A stretch of DNA of 28,609 nt from DAIOSQ01 sp036752465 (GCA_036752465.1 DAIOSQ010000008.1:1-28609); one strand, 5' to 3'; positions 1 to 7,072 are shown, counted from the first letter of the stretch. Notes: a model not told the origin generated them from the letters alone. A program made the numbers and translations.

Positions 1-2355
1 CGGCGGGCACAACAACAAAATTCAGCCGCCGATCTGCTGGATCAGACAAGCAATGAGTTTAAACAAAAATATGCCCAAAGAATCGAAACAGACCCTTTTT
101 TTTGCAAAGAAAATCTTTCAGAAGCAACCAACATCGTCCCTATCGATTTGCCAGCACCATTAGGTACGCTGCTTCTGCCCGTCATGGTCCAAAAGTTATC
201 CGAAACGGAGGGTGCGTTGCGACTTTCTTTGCAGGCAGTGCAACAATCATTTAGGGAGCAATTACCCAATCATTACAACAGCAGCAACTTCCAGAAATGG
301 TTTAACACACACAAATCAACCTTGGAAAGTGCATTGGTTGATTGCTTCAGATTAGATCATTTAAAATTCTCTGAGACACAGTTTGATCATATGAATTTCT
401 ATATCCGGCAATTCTCATTGTTCTCACTCAATACCCTCTGCCAGGATAAATCCAGGGAGATTATCACAGAACAGAACATCGCAGTTGTATGCGGCCTTAT
501 GGAGACCTTACTCAATGCTGGTTACATTTTTATAGCAAGAATTGAGGCGCAGCAACAGATCAGTTTGTTTTCTGGAATGACGTTTGGGAAGAACCATAAC
601 GCAAATTGCGGATACAAACAGTTGTTTTTGCAAAAGATGGTACACTGTGTGCTGCATCTTGCAAGAACCCATGTACTATTGAGCCAAGCGCTGATCAGCA
701 CCGCGGTTCAAAGCCATCATGCATTCGTCGCACCAAAAGCCAAAAAACATCTAGAAAAATCAACTGAAATACAAGAAAAATTTTTCAACGTCGTGAATAA
801 AAAGTCTGTGTTAATCCGTGCTTTTGGCTATCAATTTATCTTGCTAAAAGAAATGGACCTCGCCATACGTGCCAAAATCGAGCGAGGTCTTGGTCATTTA
901 CGCGAGGCTATAGCGCTAGAAATTGAGAAAGAAAGGTTGGGTATCGTTCGCCAAAAAGACTATCCGGTCCATTCAAAAAATGACCAAAATTTAACGCCTT
1001 CTTATGGTTATGAGGAACTTAATACATTTCTTCACTGGCTTGATAAACAACACACGCGAGCCGATCATACCCTTTCTGGTGAAGCTGTAGAGCATATCGC
1101 CACGCAAAATACCAACCATAATACCCCAAAAAAAACCAGGCGCAAAAAGAAAAAATCTAAAGATCAAGCATGTTCGCCAGTGCGTGAGATTGCTTTGCGC
1201 GCAGACTCACCCCTGGTAGCTGAAGAAGCGTTTGCACAGGAAGATATTGATTTGCAGACAACACCACTGGCCCTAAAGGATGAGTCTATTTCTACAACCG
1301 CAGCAGCAGTCATCATCGTCGAAGATGGTCATCCTGACGACGTACCACGTGTTGCTAAGTGTCTGCTTGCTACCAATCGCTTACCACTTTTTAGTACCAA
1401 AAACCCAGTATTGAATGATTTATTTAACGAAATGCATCACATTATTAATCCGTCTTCCTGTGCTGGCTTTGTCTATATGTATGGCAGTGCGATCTTTAAG
1501 ACCAATCCTGATGATTTTGATTTGTGTGTCTTAGGCATTAAGAGCCCGCAAGACATGCTGAGGGTGAATGAGTTGATTGCAACTTTCATCAAACTTGGTG
1601 CCAGAATAAAACCAATAAACAGCGAGTGTAACGAATACGGCTATCGCGACAAAGGGCGTCATACCATACCGATGATATGGGCAGGCATTAAGATCGATAT
1701 TACGACTTCAGAAAAAACAGATTTTATAGATTTTTCCAATAACCTTGACTATTCCGCTTGTGCGTTATGTTATGATTTCCAAATAAAAGATGTCTATAGC
1801 ATTGATGCACTCGCTGGCTGGAAAGATATTGATGAACGCGAACTCAATACTATTGATGATCCCATGACTGTTTTTACTGCCGATCCTTCACGAGTATTGC
1901 GAGGGATCCGTTTAATCGCTTTGGAAGGATTTAATTTTTCTCCGTCTTGTGTCAACGCATTAAACGTGTTGTTTGCTGAGAACAATAATTTATTTGATGC
2001 TGCAGATATCGAATTTGCATGTTTGATTAGACATATCAAACGAATGTTTAAGCCAGAAGAAGCGCCAACGACCCACCCACGAACTAGATCGAACATTTTT
2101 GATACCTCGCATGAAAGCGTCTGCCTACAAATGCTTTATTCTTTGGGACTACTACCCAAATTAGTTGATCGGCTGCGCCAGCATAACGAACCTGTAAGCC
2201 ATTATTATTTACACAAAATTCAGGTGTATTTTGCTTATTTCTCCTCACCATCCCAGTCACCGCCCATACCGCACCACTATCGTAATACTTTTTTCCCACC
2301 GGCTGGGGGTGATTACAGCAGCGAGAAGGAACTACAATGCATGCAAAGATTTTAA
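1..2355 (+). CDS. Poly(A)-polymerase/CCA-transferase-like protein with basic linker (5' end cut by window)
   Basis: The reading frame is open from base 1, so the true start lies outside the window; the first in-window start-like codon is TTG at 148, and residue numbers here count from it. Residues 1-320 form a region I do not recognise, probably mostly helical. Residues 328-338 are a basic cluster (KKTRRKKKKSK). From about 440 there is a nucleotidyltransferase-like head: YMYGSA followed by DDFDL (455-459), resembling the G-S...D-x-D metal-binding signature of the polymerase beta superfamily. Further on, DPMTVFTADPSRVLRGIRLI (about 571-590) matches the DP...F..DP.R.LR..R motif of poly(A) polymerases and CCA-adding enzymes. 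The usual RRDFT motif is replaced by LDYSACAL. The family match is seen in sequence; enzyme activity and substrate are unknown. The extra N-terminal half makes it unlike housekeeping PcnB or Cca, and a secreted effector is one possibility. Confidence 0.75.
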   Translation, partial: RRAQQQNSAADLLDQTSNEFKQKYAQRIETDPFFCKENLSEATNIVPIDLPAPLGTLLLPVMVQKLSETEGALRLSLQAVQQSFREQLPNHYNSSNFQKWFNTHKSTLESALVDCFRLDHLKFSETQFDHMNFYIRQFSLFSLNTLCQDKSREIITEQNIAVVCGLMETLLNAGYIFIARIEAQQQISLFSGMTFGKNHNANCGYKQLFLQKMVHCVLHLARTHVLLSQALISTAVQSHHAFVAPKAKKHLEKSTEIQEKFFNVVNKKSVLIRAFGYQFILLKEMDLAIRAKIERGLGHLREAIALEIEKERLGIVRQKDYPVHSKNDQNLTPSYGYEELNTFLHWLDKQHTRADHTLSGEAVEHIATQNTNHNTPKKTRRKKKKSKDQACSPVREIALRADSPLVAEEAFAQEDIDLQTTPLALKDESISTTAAAVIIVEDGHPDDVPRVAKCLLATNRLPLFSTKNPVLNDLFNEMHHIINPSSCAGFVYMYGSAIFKTNPDDFDLCVLGIKSPQDMLRVNELIATFIKLGARIKPINSECNEYGYRDKGRHTIPMIWAGIKIDITTSEKTDFIDFSNNLDYSACALCYDFQIKDVYSIDALAGWKDIDERELNTIDDPMTVFTADPSRVLRGIRLIALEGFNFSPSCVNALNVLFAENNNLFDAADIEFACLIRHIKRMFKPEEAPTTHPRTRSNIFDTSHESVCLQMLYSLGLLPKLVDRLRQHNEPVSHYYLHKIQVYFAYFSSPSQSPPIPHHYRNTFFPPAGGDYSSEKELQCMQRF

Positions 2356-2489
2356 GGCTAAAAACCTTCTGAATTTTTTAGGCGGTTGTTTAACCCGAAA
2401 AACACAGTTGCCATAGTCTCTATTGGGCATTCAGATCAAATTTCATAACCTTGGCATGCATTCCATCGGGCAGCATCATGAGCCAGTTT

Positions 2490-3233
2490 CTACCTTTTTG
2501 CGACAAAACTTTCGAACCGTTGATACACATCATAAGGCGGTATGTTGCTCATCAAAACATAATGTGACCAAGCAGATTTAAATTTTGGGTTATTGCTATA
2601 CTCTTGAATAAAATCTATGCGCTGTTCGAGATAAAATTGGCCAGACGGTCTATCAACAAAGACAAATTTCGGTTTTTTTTGGTTTAAATCTTGAGAAATC
2701 ACCTCTAGGGCATAAGAACGCAACTTATTCTGAAAATTCGATGAATAATGGCCCAATCGAGTATATTCCCAATTACAAAAAGAGAAGCTGCCGATCTGGT
2801 GTGCATCGGAATAGAGCTCGAGACTGTATAAATTATGAGTCATGCTCAAAAACATATAATCATTTTTTTGCTTAAAATTTTTGTTAAGCCAAGCGATTAG
2901 TTTTCTATCCGCACTATCGCTGTGAAAATAAGTAAATGCATTCCAGATACGCGCGGTACTATGATACGTTGGTATGAAAAAAATCACCCCAGCGAGGAAA
3001 CTGATGTACCAAAAATCATGCTTTTCTTGGATAGTTTCGAGCAGCTCAGAAAAAAATAACATACCATACAAGCAACCCAACGCGATTGCCGGATATAGGT
3101 GGTAATACCAAGCCACTTGCGGGATGAGGTAAGCAATGATATTACCAAGCAAGCAAAATGCCAACACATCTTTCAATATGGCATTTGTTGTGTTTTTTGC
3201 CCCACATGCAACCCAAGCATAACGCAGCACCAA
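2490..3233 (-). pseudogene. C-terminal half of frameshifted membrane glycosyltransferase (GT39/ArnT-like)
   Basis: This frame continues the protein begun upstream in another frame (4000-3173), so the two make one disrupted gene of about 500 codons spanning 2490-4000. It opens after a TAA near 3258; the TTG at 3233 is only the first start-like codon, not a credible independent start. It holds further membrane segments, including VAWYYHLYPAIALG (about residues 40-53), which resembles the YHLLPALA segment I associate with bacterial GT39-like transferases. A soluble tail of about 130 residues follows, probably periplasmic. The stop is TAG. The reading frame is intact after the shift with no further stops, so the lesion is a single one-base deletion (or two-base insertion), recent, or a sequencing error. 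Confidence 0.6.
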
Positions 3234-4000
3234 ATAAAACAGGAGTTGAGCAAATTATGTGGCCATGGTTTGGTGATGCCGTGATAATATGGCATCCAGA
3301 ATGGTAACACAATATGCACATAATCAGGGTACAGCCAAATAACCGTTAACCCATAGGTAACTATGGTAACGATACAAACCGCTGATTCCAGTCTAATCCA
3401 GCCTAAAATAGAATTTTTTTGATATACAAACAGCAGCTCAATGAAGCATAAACTGGGTAGAAAAAATGGTTTGATGGCAAATCCTACGCCTGCAAACATG
3501 CCAATAAGTAGGGCAATCAATGGGTGGACATACTTAGCCTGCAAACGACAAACTGCTAAGAGCAGATAAGGCACGGTTAGGATTACATAAAAATGTTCTC
3601 TTTGTCCAAAATTGTCCGCTGGCAACCATAATAAAACATAAGCTAATGTGCCGAACATGAACTCTATGGTTCTAGGCCAAACTTTGCACGAAGTTTTAAG
3701 TAGTTGATACGAGCACAGCATCGAGAGACTTGTTAAAAAAAGGACATAGGATCGAAAGCTATGCAAAAGTGGTATGTGATACATTTTAGTCAGGAGAATT
3801 GGCAGGGCATGTAAATAAAATATAAGGGGGGGATTAGGTTCAAAAATATCATGTGTGTACGTTTGGCCTTGCAACAGCTGCTTCGCAGTATGCAGAATGA
3901 CAGCCACATCTTTATGCAAAAAGAGATTTGTTTGGACCCAATAAGCTATTGCGCTGAGTAAGCAGAAGAAAATAAAGTGTCGTTGCAATGTTTTATTCAT
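3173..4000 (-). pseudogene. N-terminal half of frameshifted membrane glycosyltransferase (GT39/ArnT-like)
   Basis: The 275-residue frame begins at ATG 4000 with a membrane segment (residues 8-28). The motif around residues 30-66, DVAV...HDIFEPNPPLIFYL, fits the first periplasmic loop of GT39/PMT/ArnT-like transferases, which move sugars from polyprenyl phosphate carriers onto lipids, glycans or proteins at the outer face of the inner membrane. Five or six more hydrophobic segments follow. After about residue 255 the sequence stops looking membrane-like and ends at TGA 3173, while frame -1 relative to it carries on with family-like sequence from about 3255. No slippery heptamer for programmed -1 frameshifting is visible in the overlap in the right phase. 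I call the gene broken; acceptor and donor cannot be told from sequence. Confidence 0.6.
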
Positions 4001-4030
4001 GGTTTTGGTCGTGTTCGATAAACTACGTCA

Positions 4031-4068
4031 TCTCTAAAAAATTAATATAAGTTTTCAACGTTTAGAGA
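4031..4068. repeat. 8-bp inverted repeat, 22-base spacer
   Basis: TCTCTAAA (4031-4038) and TTTAGAGA (4061-4068) are exact reverse complements separated by an AT-rich 22 bases. It lies 30-68 bases upstream of the glycosyltransferase start, where an operator could sit. Function is inference. Confidence 0.45.
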
Positions 4069-4074
4069 GCGTCT

Positions 4075-4155
4075 ATGCATACAATCAGTATTGATTTAAC
4101 CGGAATTAATTACAATGCTTTGGAGGCAAAAGCCATTGAAAAGATCAAGACATGA
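4075..4155 (+). CDS. Possible 26-residue peptide (doubtful)
   Basis: ATG at 4075 opens a frame of 26 codons ending in TGA, beginning MHTISIDLTGINYNALEAKA. The composition looks protein-like, with an alternating start and a helix-like AxEAKAIEKIK end, and a weak purine-rich stretch (AGAGAG) precedes the ATG. I recognise no family. It could be the stub of a longer lost gene or chance. Nothing downstream in the same frame extends it. Confidence 0.15.
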   Translation: MHTISIDLTGINYNALEAKAIEKIKT

Positions 4156-4269
4156 CAGGCCCCCACAAATATCATTGCCGCAGTTACTCTTAAATGCAAA
4201 CAATAGGAGTAGTCTGGAGCCAAATAAGCCCCAACGCAACAATGCCGGGTTTCTAGTAGGGCATAGAAA

Positions 4270-4299
4270 GGCTGAAATTGCCTGTGTTCAATTTCAGCC
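4270..4299. repeat. Perfect 11-bp stem-loop
   Basis: GGCTGAAATTG (4270-4280) pairs exactly with CAATTTCAGCC (4289-4299) around an 8-base loop. On the minus strand it is followed by CTTTCT, only a weak U-tract, and no minus-strand gene lies close upstream, so a terminator role is not well supported. Confidence 0.6.
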
Positions 4300-4339
4300 C
4301 TGGTGCGAGATTGGTGCCATTTGTCAGCCACCCATTATT

Positions 4340-4393
4340 CTCATGTTGTACATGGTTGGACATGGTTGGACATGGTTGGACATGTAACATGAG
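4340..4393. repeat. Three tandem 10-base repeats nested in an inverted repeat
   Basis: The unit CATGGTTGGA occurs three times without change at 4351-4380 and is followed by a partial copy, CATG. Flanking it, CTCATGTT (4340-4347) and AACATGAG (4386-4393) are exact reverse complements. The block starts about 210 bases before the XRE gene. Iterated sites of this kind can be protein-binding arrays, but short tandem repeats also arise by slippage. Confidence 0.75.
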
Positions 4394-4409
4394 TTCCTTA
4401 CACACATCA

Positions 4410-4423
4410 CAAAATGCATTTTG
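4410..4423. promoter_or_regulatory. 14-bp perfect palindrome, candidate operator
   Basis: CAAAATGCATTTTG is identical on both strands. XRE-type repressors usually bind short palindromes near their own promoter; this one lies about 95 bases upstream of the likely -10 element of the XRE gene. That the XRE protein binds it is inference. Confidence 0.4.
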
Positions 4424-4515
4424 CGAGATAATTATCACGATTCTACGCACAATAGTCAACTATTTATTTCTTATCGAAACAAATTATTTCCCCACTTATT
4501 ATTCAAAGATCAGTT

Positions 4516-4524
4516 TGTTAGAAT
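4516..4524 (+). promoter_or_regulatory. Extended -10 candidate promoter of the XRE gene
   Basis: TGTTAGAAT fits the extended -10 pattern TGnTATAAT with one mismatch and lies 30 bases before the ATG at 4554. No good -35 box is visible, which is tolerable for an extended -10 promoter. Confidence 0.35.
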
Positions 4525-4553
4525 AGTCCTTCACATACACCACAGGCTACATC

Positions 4554-5045
4554 ATGCAAAAATCAGAGATCACTCTCCAATTCGCCTATCGGCTCAAAGA
4601 GGCTATGATAGCCGCAGGTTTCAACTCCGTTCGATCGCCATCAGGTGTGAATCTCGCGGTGCTGCAAACAATCACTGGCTATTCGGTGCAAATATGCCGT
4701 AAATATATTCGTGGTGACGCACTCCCCGACATCAGTAAAACTATTGCGATAGCTGCCCATCTGAATGTTTCACCAGCCTGGCTTTTATTTGGCGAAACTA
4801 ATGTGTGCAAGCAACCGGCATCACAATACATCGCGATCCAACCCGCTTTGCTGTATCATATTTTTAAGACGTTGCTAAAAGAAATCTGTACTTTCCAAGA
4901 GATTGACGATATGGCTGACTTATTGCTATCTTTAACCGGCGATATTGCAACGATTCACGCACCAAATGCTGATTTAAAAAAAATTATCGAATTGACTCTG
5001 TCTTCTGCCTTTACCTATAAAAAAAGAAAAGGAACCCGCCAATGA
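4554..5045 (+). CDS. XRE-family helix-turn-helix transcriptional regulator
   Basis: The 163-residue protein has a helix-turn-helix domain at roughly residues 8-82. The recognition region runs through LAVLQTITGYSVQICRKYIRG, and PDISKTIAIAAHLNVSPAWLLFGE closes the domain in the manner of phage CI-like and Cro-like XRE repressors. The remaining 80 residues are a helical tail without a recognisable protease or ligand domain, so cleavage as in LexA/CI is not indicated. The ATG at 4554 has only a weak Shine-Dalgarno (CAGG). The gene stands alone: the nearest plus-strand gene is over 800 bases away and it converges on ppa. The repeats and palindrome upstream suggest self-regulation, but this is inference, as are its targets. 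Confidence 0.8.
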   Translation: MQKSEITLQFAYRLKEAMIAAGFNSVRSPSGVNLAVLQTITGYSVQICRKYIRGDALPDISKTIAIAAHLNVSPAWLLFGETNVCKQPASQYIAIQPALLYHIFKTLLKEICTFQEIDDMADLLLSLTGDIATIHAPNADLKKIIELTLSSAFTYKKRKGTRQ

Positions 5046-5086
5046 ACAAGAACACCGTAACGATGGGCAGATGGCATACGCCTTGA
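5042..5086 (+). CDS. Possible 14-residue frame overlapping the XRE stop (doubtful)
   Basis: ATG at 5042 overlaps the XRE TGA (ATGA) and opens 14 codons beginning MNKNTVTMGRW. The overlap is the arrangement used in translational coupling, but the peptide is very short and of no known family. It may be chance or the remains of a lost second gene. Confidence 0.12.
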   Translation: MNKNTVTMGRWHTP

Positions 5087-5109
5087 TGGAGAAAAGTGGC
5101 TGTACGTGA

Positions 5110-5133
5110 GGCATCGTGTTTTCATACGATGCC
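5110..5133. terminator. Stem-loop between convergent XRE gene and ppa
   Basis: GGCATCGT (5110-5117) pairs exactly with ACGATGCC (5126-5133) around an 8-base loop. It sits between the ends of two convergent genes, where a shared terminator is expected, but neither strand has a proper U-tract after the stem. Confidence 0.35.
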
Positions 5134-5156
5134 AAGGCATATTAATCTAGCAATCA

Positions 5157-5693
5157 TCAGTGATTTTGACTCTTGTAACGAGCAATGCTAGCAATGATTT
5201 CATCATAAGCAGATTCAGCACCTTCCCAACCATTCACTTCAACCCACTTACCATCCTCTAGATCTTTATAGTGTTTAAAGAAATGCTCGATTTCTTTTAA
5301 TAATGCTAGAGGCAAATCTTGCTGTGATTTTACATGATCGTATAGCTTGCTTAGTTTCGCAACTGGTACTGCAAGCAGCTTCGCATCAACTCCAGACTCA
5401 TCGGTCATATTTAACTTGCCAACAACACGGCATTGAATGACAGAGCCAACTACCAAAGGCACAGGCGCAATCACCAATACATCCACAGGATCACCGTCCT
5501 CGGATAAAGTTTGCGGGATATAGCCATAATTCGTTGGATATACCATGGATGTGGATAAAAATCTATCCACAAATACTGCCCCGCTTGCTTTATCCACTTC
5601 ATATTTCACTGGTTCACCGTGCATTGGAATCTCAATGATTACCTTTACTTCCTTGGCAGCACCCCATCCGTTATCTACGCTTTTCAAACTCAT
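5157..5693 (-). CDS. ppa: Inorganic pyrophosphatase
   Basis: This is a family I soluble pyrophosphatase that hydrolyses pyrophosphate to phosphate in the cytoplasm, pulling biosynthetic reactions such as nucleic acid synthesis forward. Its 178 residues compare with 176 in E. coli. The metal and substrate residues are all present with an offset of one from E. coli: E21, K30, Y56, D66, D68, D71 (the DGDPVDVLV signature), D98, D103, K105, Y142 and K143. The ATG has a good Shine-Dalgarno (AAGGA, about 9 bases upstream). It is transcribed away from the hinT-like gene. No clear -35/-10 pair was found for it. Function is secure from conserved residues. Confidence 0.97.
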   Translation of the reverse strand: MSLKSVDNGWGAAKEVKVIIEIPMHGEPVKYEVDKASGAVFVDRFLSTSMVYPTNYGYIPQTLSEDGDPVDVLVIAPVPLVVGSVIQCRVVGKLNMTDESGVDAKLLAVPVAKLSKLYDHVKSQQDLPLALLKEIEHFFKHYKDLEDGKWVEVNGWEGAESAYDEIIASIARYKSQNH

Positions 5694-5838
5694 AATTATG
5701 TTCCTTAGTATTTTTGTTTATGGCGGTCGCTCTCTCCCCCATCTGCTCGTAGCCTTGCTATGTTATCGAAAAATCTCTAAATCCACCAAGGTCTTTTTAC
5801 AGCTATTAGGAATATATTGCTAAGATTTTGCTACATTG

Positions 5839-5868
5839 TTTTCATCTTGTGGAAAGAAACGCTATAAT
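5839..5868 (+). promoter_or_regulatory. Sigma-70 promoter candidate for hinT-folE
   Basis: TTTTCA (5839-5844) and a perfect TATAAT (5863-5868) are separated by 18 bases; the predicted start near 5875 leaves a leader of about 20 bases before the HIT gene ATG at 5896. Confidence 0.55.
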
Positions 5869-5895
5869 AAAGAAAACCACAGCTCACAATACATT

Positions 5896-6237
5896 ATGAA
5901 TTGTCTATTCTGCTGCATAGCTAAGAAAGAAGTCACCGCAAATATCGTTTACGAAAATGATAATTTTATCGCGTTCAATGACATCAAACCCCAAGCACCA
6001 ACACATATCTTAGTCATACCCAAACAACACATAGAATCTGTCAACGCAATCAGCGCGCAAGATGTGCAATGGATTGGCAATATGTTGCTAGTGGCCAAAG
6101 AAGTTGCACAAACAGCAGGCCTCAGCGAGCATGGGTACCGTTTAGTATACAATATCAATACACACGGCGGACAAACAGTGTATCACCTTCATCTACATAT
6201 ATTAGGCGGTCGACAAATGACCTGGCCACCGGGATAA
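5896..6237 (+). CDS. hinT: HIT-family purine nucleoside phosphoramidase (HinT-like)
   Basis: This 113-residue histidine-triad protein hydrolyses purine nucleoside phosphoramidates such as lysyl-AMP in the well-studied homologues. The signature HLHLH is at 97-101, with H99 expected as the nucleophile, and PQAPTHILVIPKQH and NTHGGQTVYH match E. coli HinT closely. The N-terminal CLFC pair is common in HIT proteins with a zinc site. The ATG at 5896 was chosen because homologues begin there; the frame is open upstream to a TTG at 5836, but the promoter -10 box lies inside that extension. No good Shine-Dalgarno is visible. folE starts 6 bases after the stop, so the two are likely co-transcribed. 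Confidence 0.93.
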   Translation: MNCLFCCIAKKEVTANIVYENDNFIAFNDIKPQAPTHILVIPKQHIESVNAISAQDVQWIGNMLLVAKEVAQTAGLSEHGYRLVYNINTHGGQTVYHLHLHILGGRQMTWPPG

Positions 6238-6243
6238 CATACT

Positions 6244-6798
6244 ATGGAACATTTATATAAACAGATTTTACAATCTATTGGTGAAGACATTAATCGCGAT
6301 GGTTTAAAAGAAACCCCCAAAAGAGCTGCAAAAGCTTTAGAGTTTTTGACCAAAGGCTACCAAGAAGATATAAAAAGCATTGTTAATGATGCCTTATTTG
6401 AATCTGATTTAAACGAAATGGTCATCGTGAGAAATATTGAGATGTATTCGATGTGTGAGCATCATATGCTACCATTCCTTGGCAGATGCAACGTTGGTTA
6501 CTTACCCAAAGGTAAAGTAATTGGGCTCTCCAAAGTGGCACGAATCGTAGATCATTTTTCACGTCGCTTACAAATTCAAGAACGTTTAACACACGAAATT
6601 GCAGACTGCTTAGCTGAAATCACGGAGGCCCGGGGGGTTGCGGTGGTGATCGAAGCCAAACACTTGTGCATGATGATGCGCGGTGTGGAAAAACAAAGCT
6701 CCATCATGACCACCTCGGTCATGCTAGGTGAAATGCGCGAAAATCCCTCTAGCCGTCTAGAATTTCTTAATTTTATTGGTAAAGACCTCAGCCACTGA
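6244..6798 (+). CDS. folE: GTP cyclohydrolase I
   Basis: This enzyme converts GTP to 7,8-dihydroneopterin triphosphate, the first step of tetrahydrofolate synthesis. At 184 residues it is the short form (E. coli 222, Bacillus about 190). Zinc ligands are visible: C71 and H74 in MCEHHMLPF, and C142 in HLCMMMRGVEKQ; these correspond to C110, H113 and C181 of E. coli. The segment GLSKVARIVDHFSRRLQIQE is the conserved active-site stretch. It sits 6 bases downstream of the HIT gene and probably shares its promoter. No terminator follows on the plus strand; pnp converges on it from the right. Confidence 0.97.
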   Translation: MEHLYKQILQSIGEDINRDGLKETPKRAAKALEFLTKGYQEDIKSIVNDALFESDLNEMVIVRNIEMYSMCEHHMLPFLGRCNVGYLPKGKVIGLSKVARIVDHFSRRLQIQERLTHEIADCLAEITEARGVAVVIEAKHLCMMMRGVEKQSSIMTTSVMLGEMRENPSSRLEFLNFIGKDLSH

Positions 6799-6859
6799 CA
6801 AAAAAATAGACAAGCATGCACTCAGTGTTGCGTAGCTTTACCACGACACGAAAGTAAAC

Positions 6860-6880
6860 AATAAAAGCCACTCCTGTGGC
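6860..6880 (-). terminator. Possible rho-independent terminator of pnp
   Basis: On the minus strand GCCAC pairs with GTGGC (6876-6880 and 6867-6871) around a 4-base loop and is followed by TTTTATTG. The stem is short but GC-rich. It lies about 190 bases past the pnp stop, with no better candidate nearer. Confidence 0.45.
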
Positions 6881-7008
6881 ACTATAGACTGGTGATAAGC
6901 CATTCCGCATCTCTCTCATGCCTTCACAGAGTTGTCGTGCACACAGGTCCTAAAATCGGCAGTCTATGTGCTTCAATCAACACCTAACGTGCAAAAAAAC
7001 TCGGTGAA

Positions 7009-7049
7009 CGTCATACCTAGAGCAGCCTGTGTCACACCTAGTTATGACG
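7009..7049. repeat. 7-bp inverted repeat downstream of pnp
   Basis: CGTCATA (7009-7015) and TATGACG (7043-7049) are exact reverse complements around 27 bases; a run of seven A (6993-6999), which is U on the pnp transcript, follows 9 bases beyond the stem. This could be a pnp 3' structure that slows decay or aids termination. It is weaker than a standard terminator. Confidence 0.35.
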
Positions 7050-7072
7050 CCATATAGCATGTGTCGTTTGAC

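Larger units (their letters stand above)
4001..4553. other. Repeat-rich 553-base stretch without a convincing protein gene
   Basis: This stretch lies between the divergently oriented glycosyltransferase (minus) and XRE (plus) genes. It holds an 8-base inverted repeat (4031/4061), a doubtful 26-codon frame (4075-4155), a strong 11-bp hairpin (4270-4299), a triplicated 10-base repeat nested in an inverted repeat (4340-4393), and a 14-bp palindrome (4410-4423). A likely promoter for the XRE gene lies at the right end. No transposase remnant, tRNA or attachment site is recognisable. The other open frames here overlap each other and have no family-like sequence. Confidence 0.6.

Noticed and set aside
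2231..2416. 61-codon plus-strand frame overlapping the end of the nucleotidyltransferase-like gene
   Set aside because: It could suggest a frameshifted C-terminus, but the frame has no family-like sequence and the main frame ends plausibly, so I treat it as chance.
2356..2489. Terminator after the nucleotidyltransferase-like gene
   Set aside because: AAGG...CCTT before a run of T is only a 4-bp stem; too weak to call.
3181..3260. Programmed -1 frameshift joining the glycosyltransferase halves
   Set aside because: The only A-rich slippery-like heptamer (A AAA AAC) is in phase with the downstream frame, not the upstream frame, so it would not produce the join.
4110..4331. 73-codon minus-strand frame in the gene-free stretch
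   Set aside because: It starts with GTG without a ribosome binding site, overlaps the hairpin, and resembles no family.
4340..4393. CRISPR-like array
   Set aside because: The repeats are 10 bases and directly adjacent with no spacers, and no cas genes are near.
5694..5838. Promoter for ppa on the minus strand
   Set aside because: Possible boxes such as TTGGTG and TAACAT match consensus in only three and four of six positions; too weak to list.
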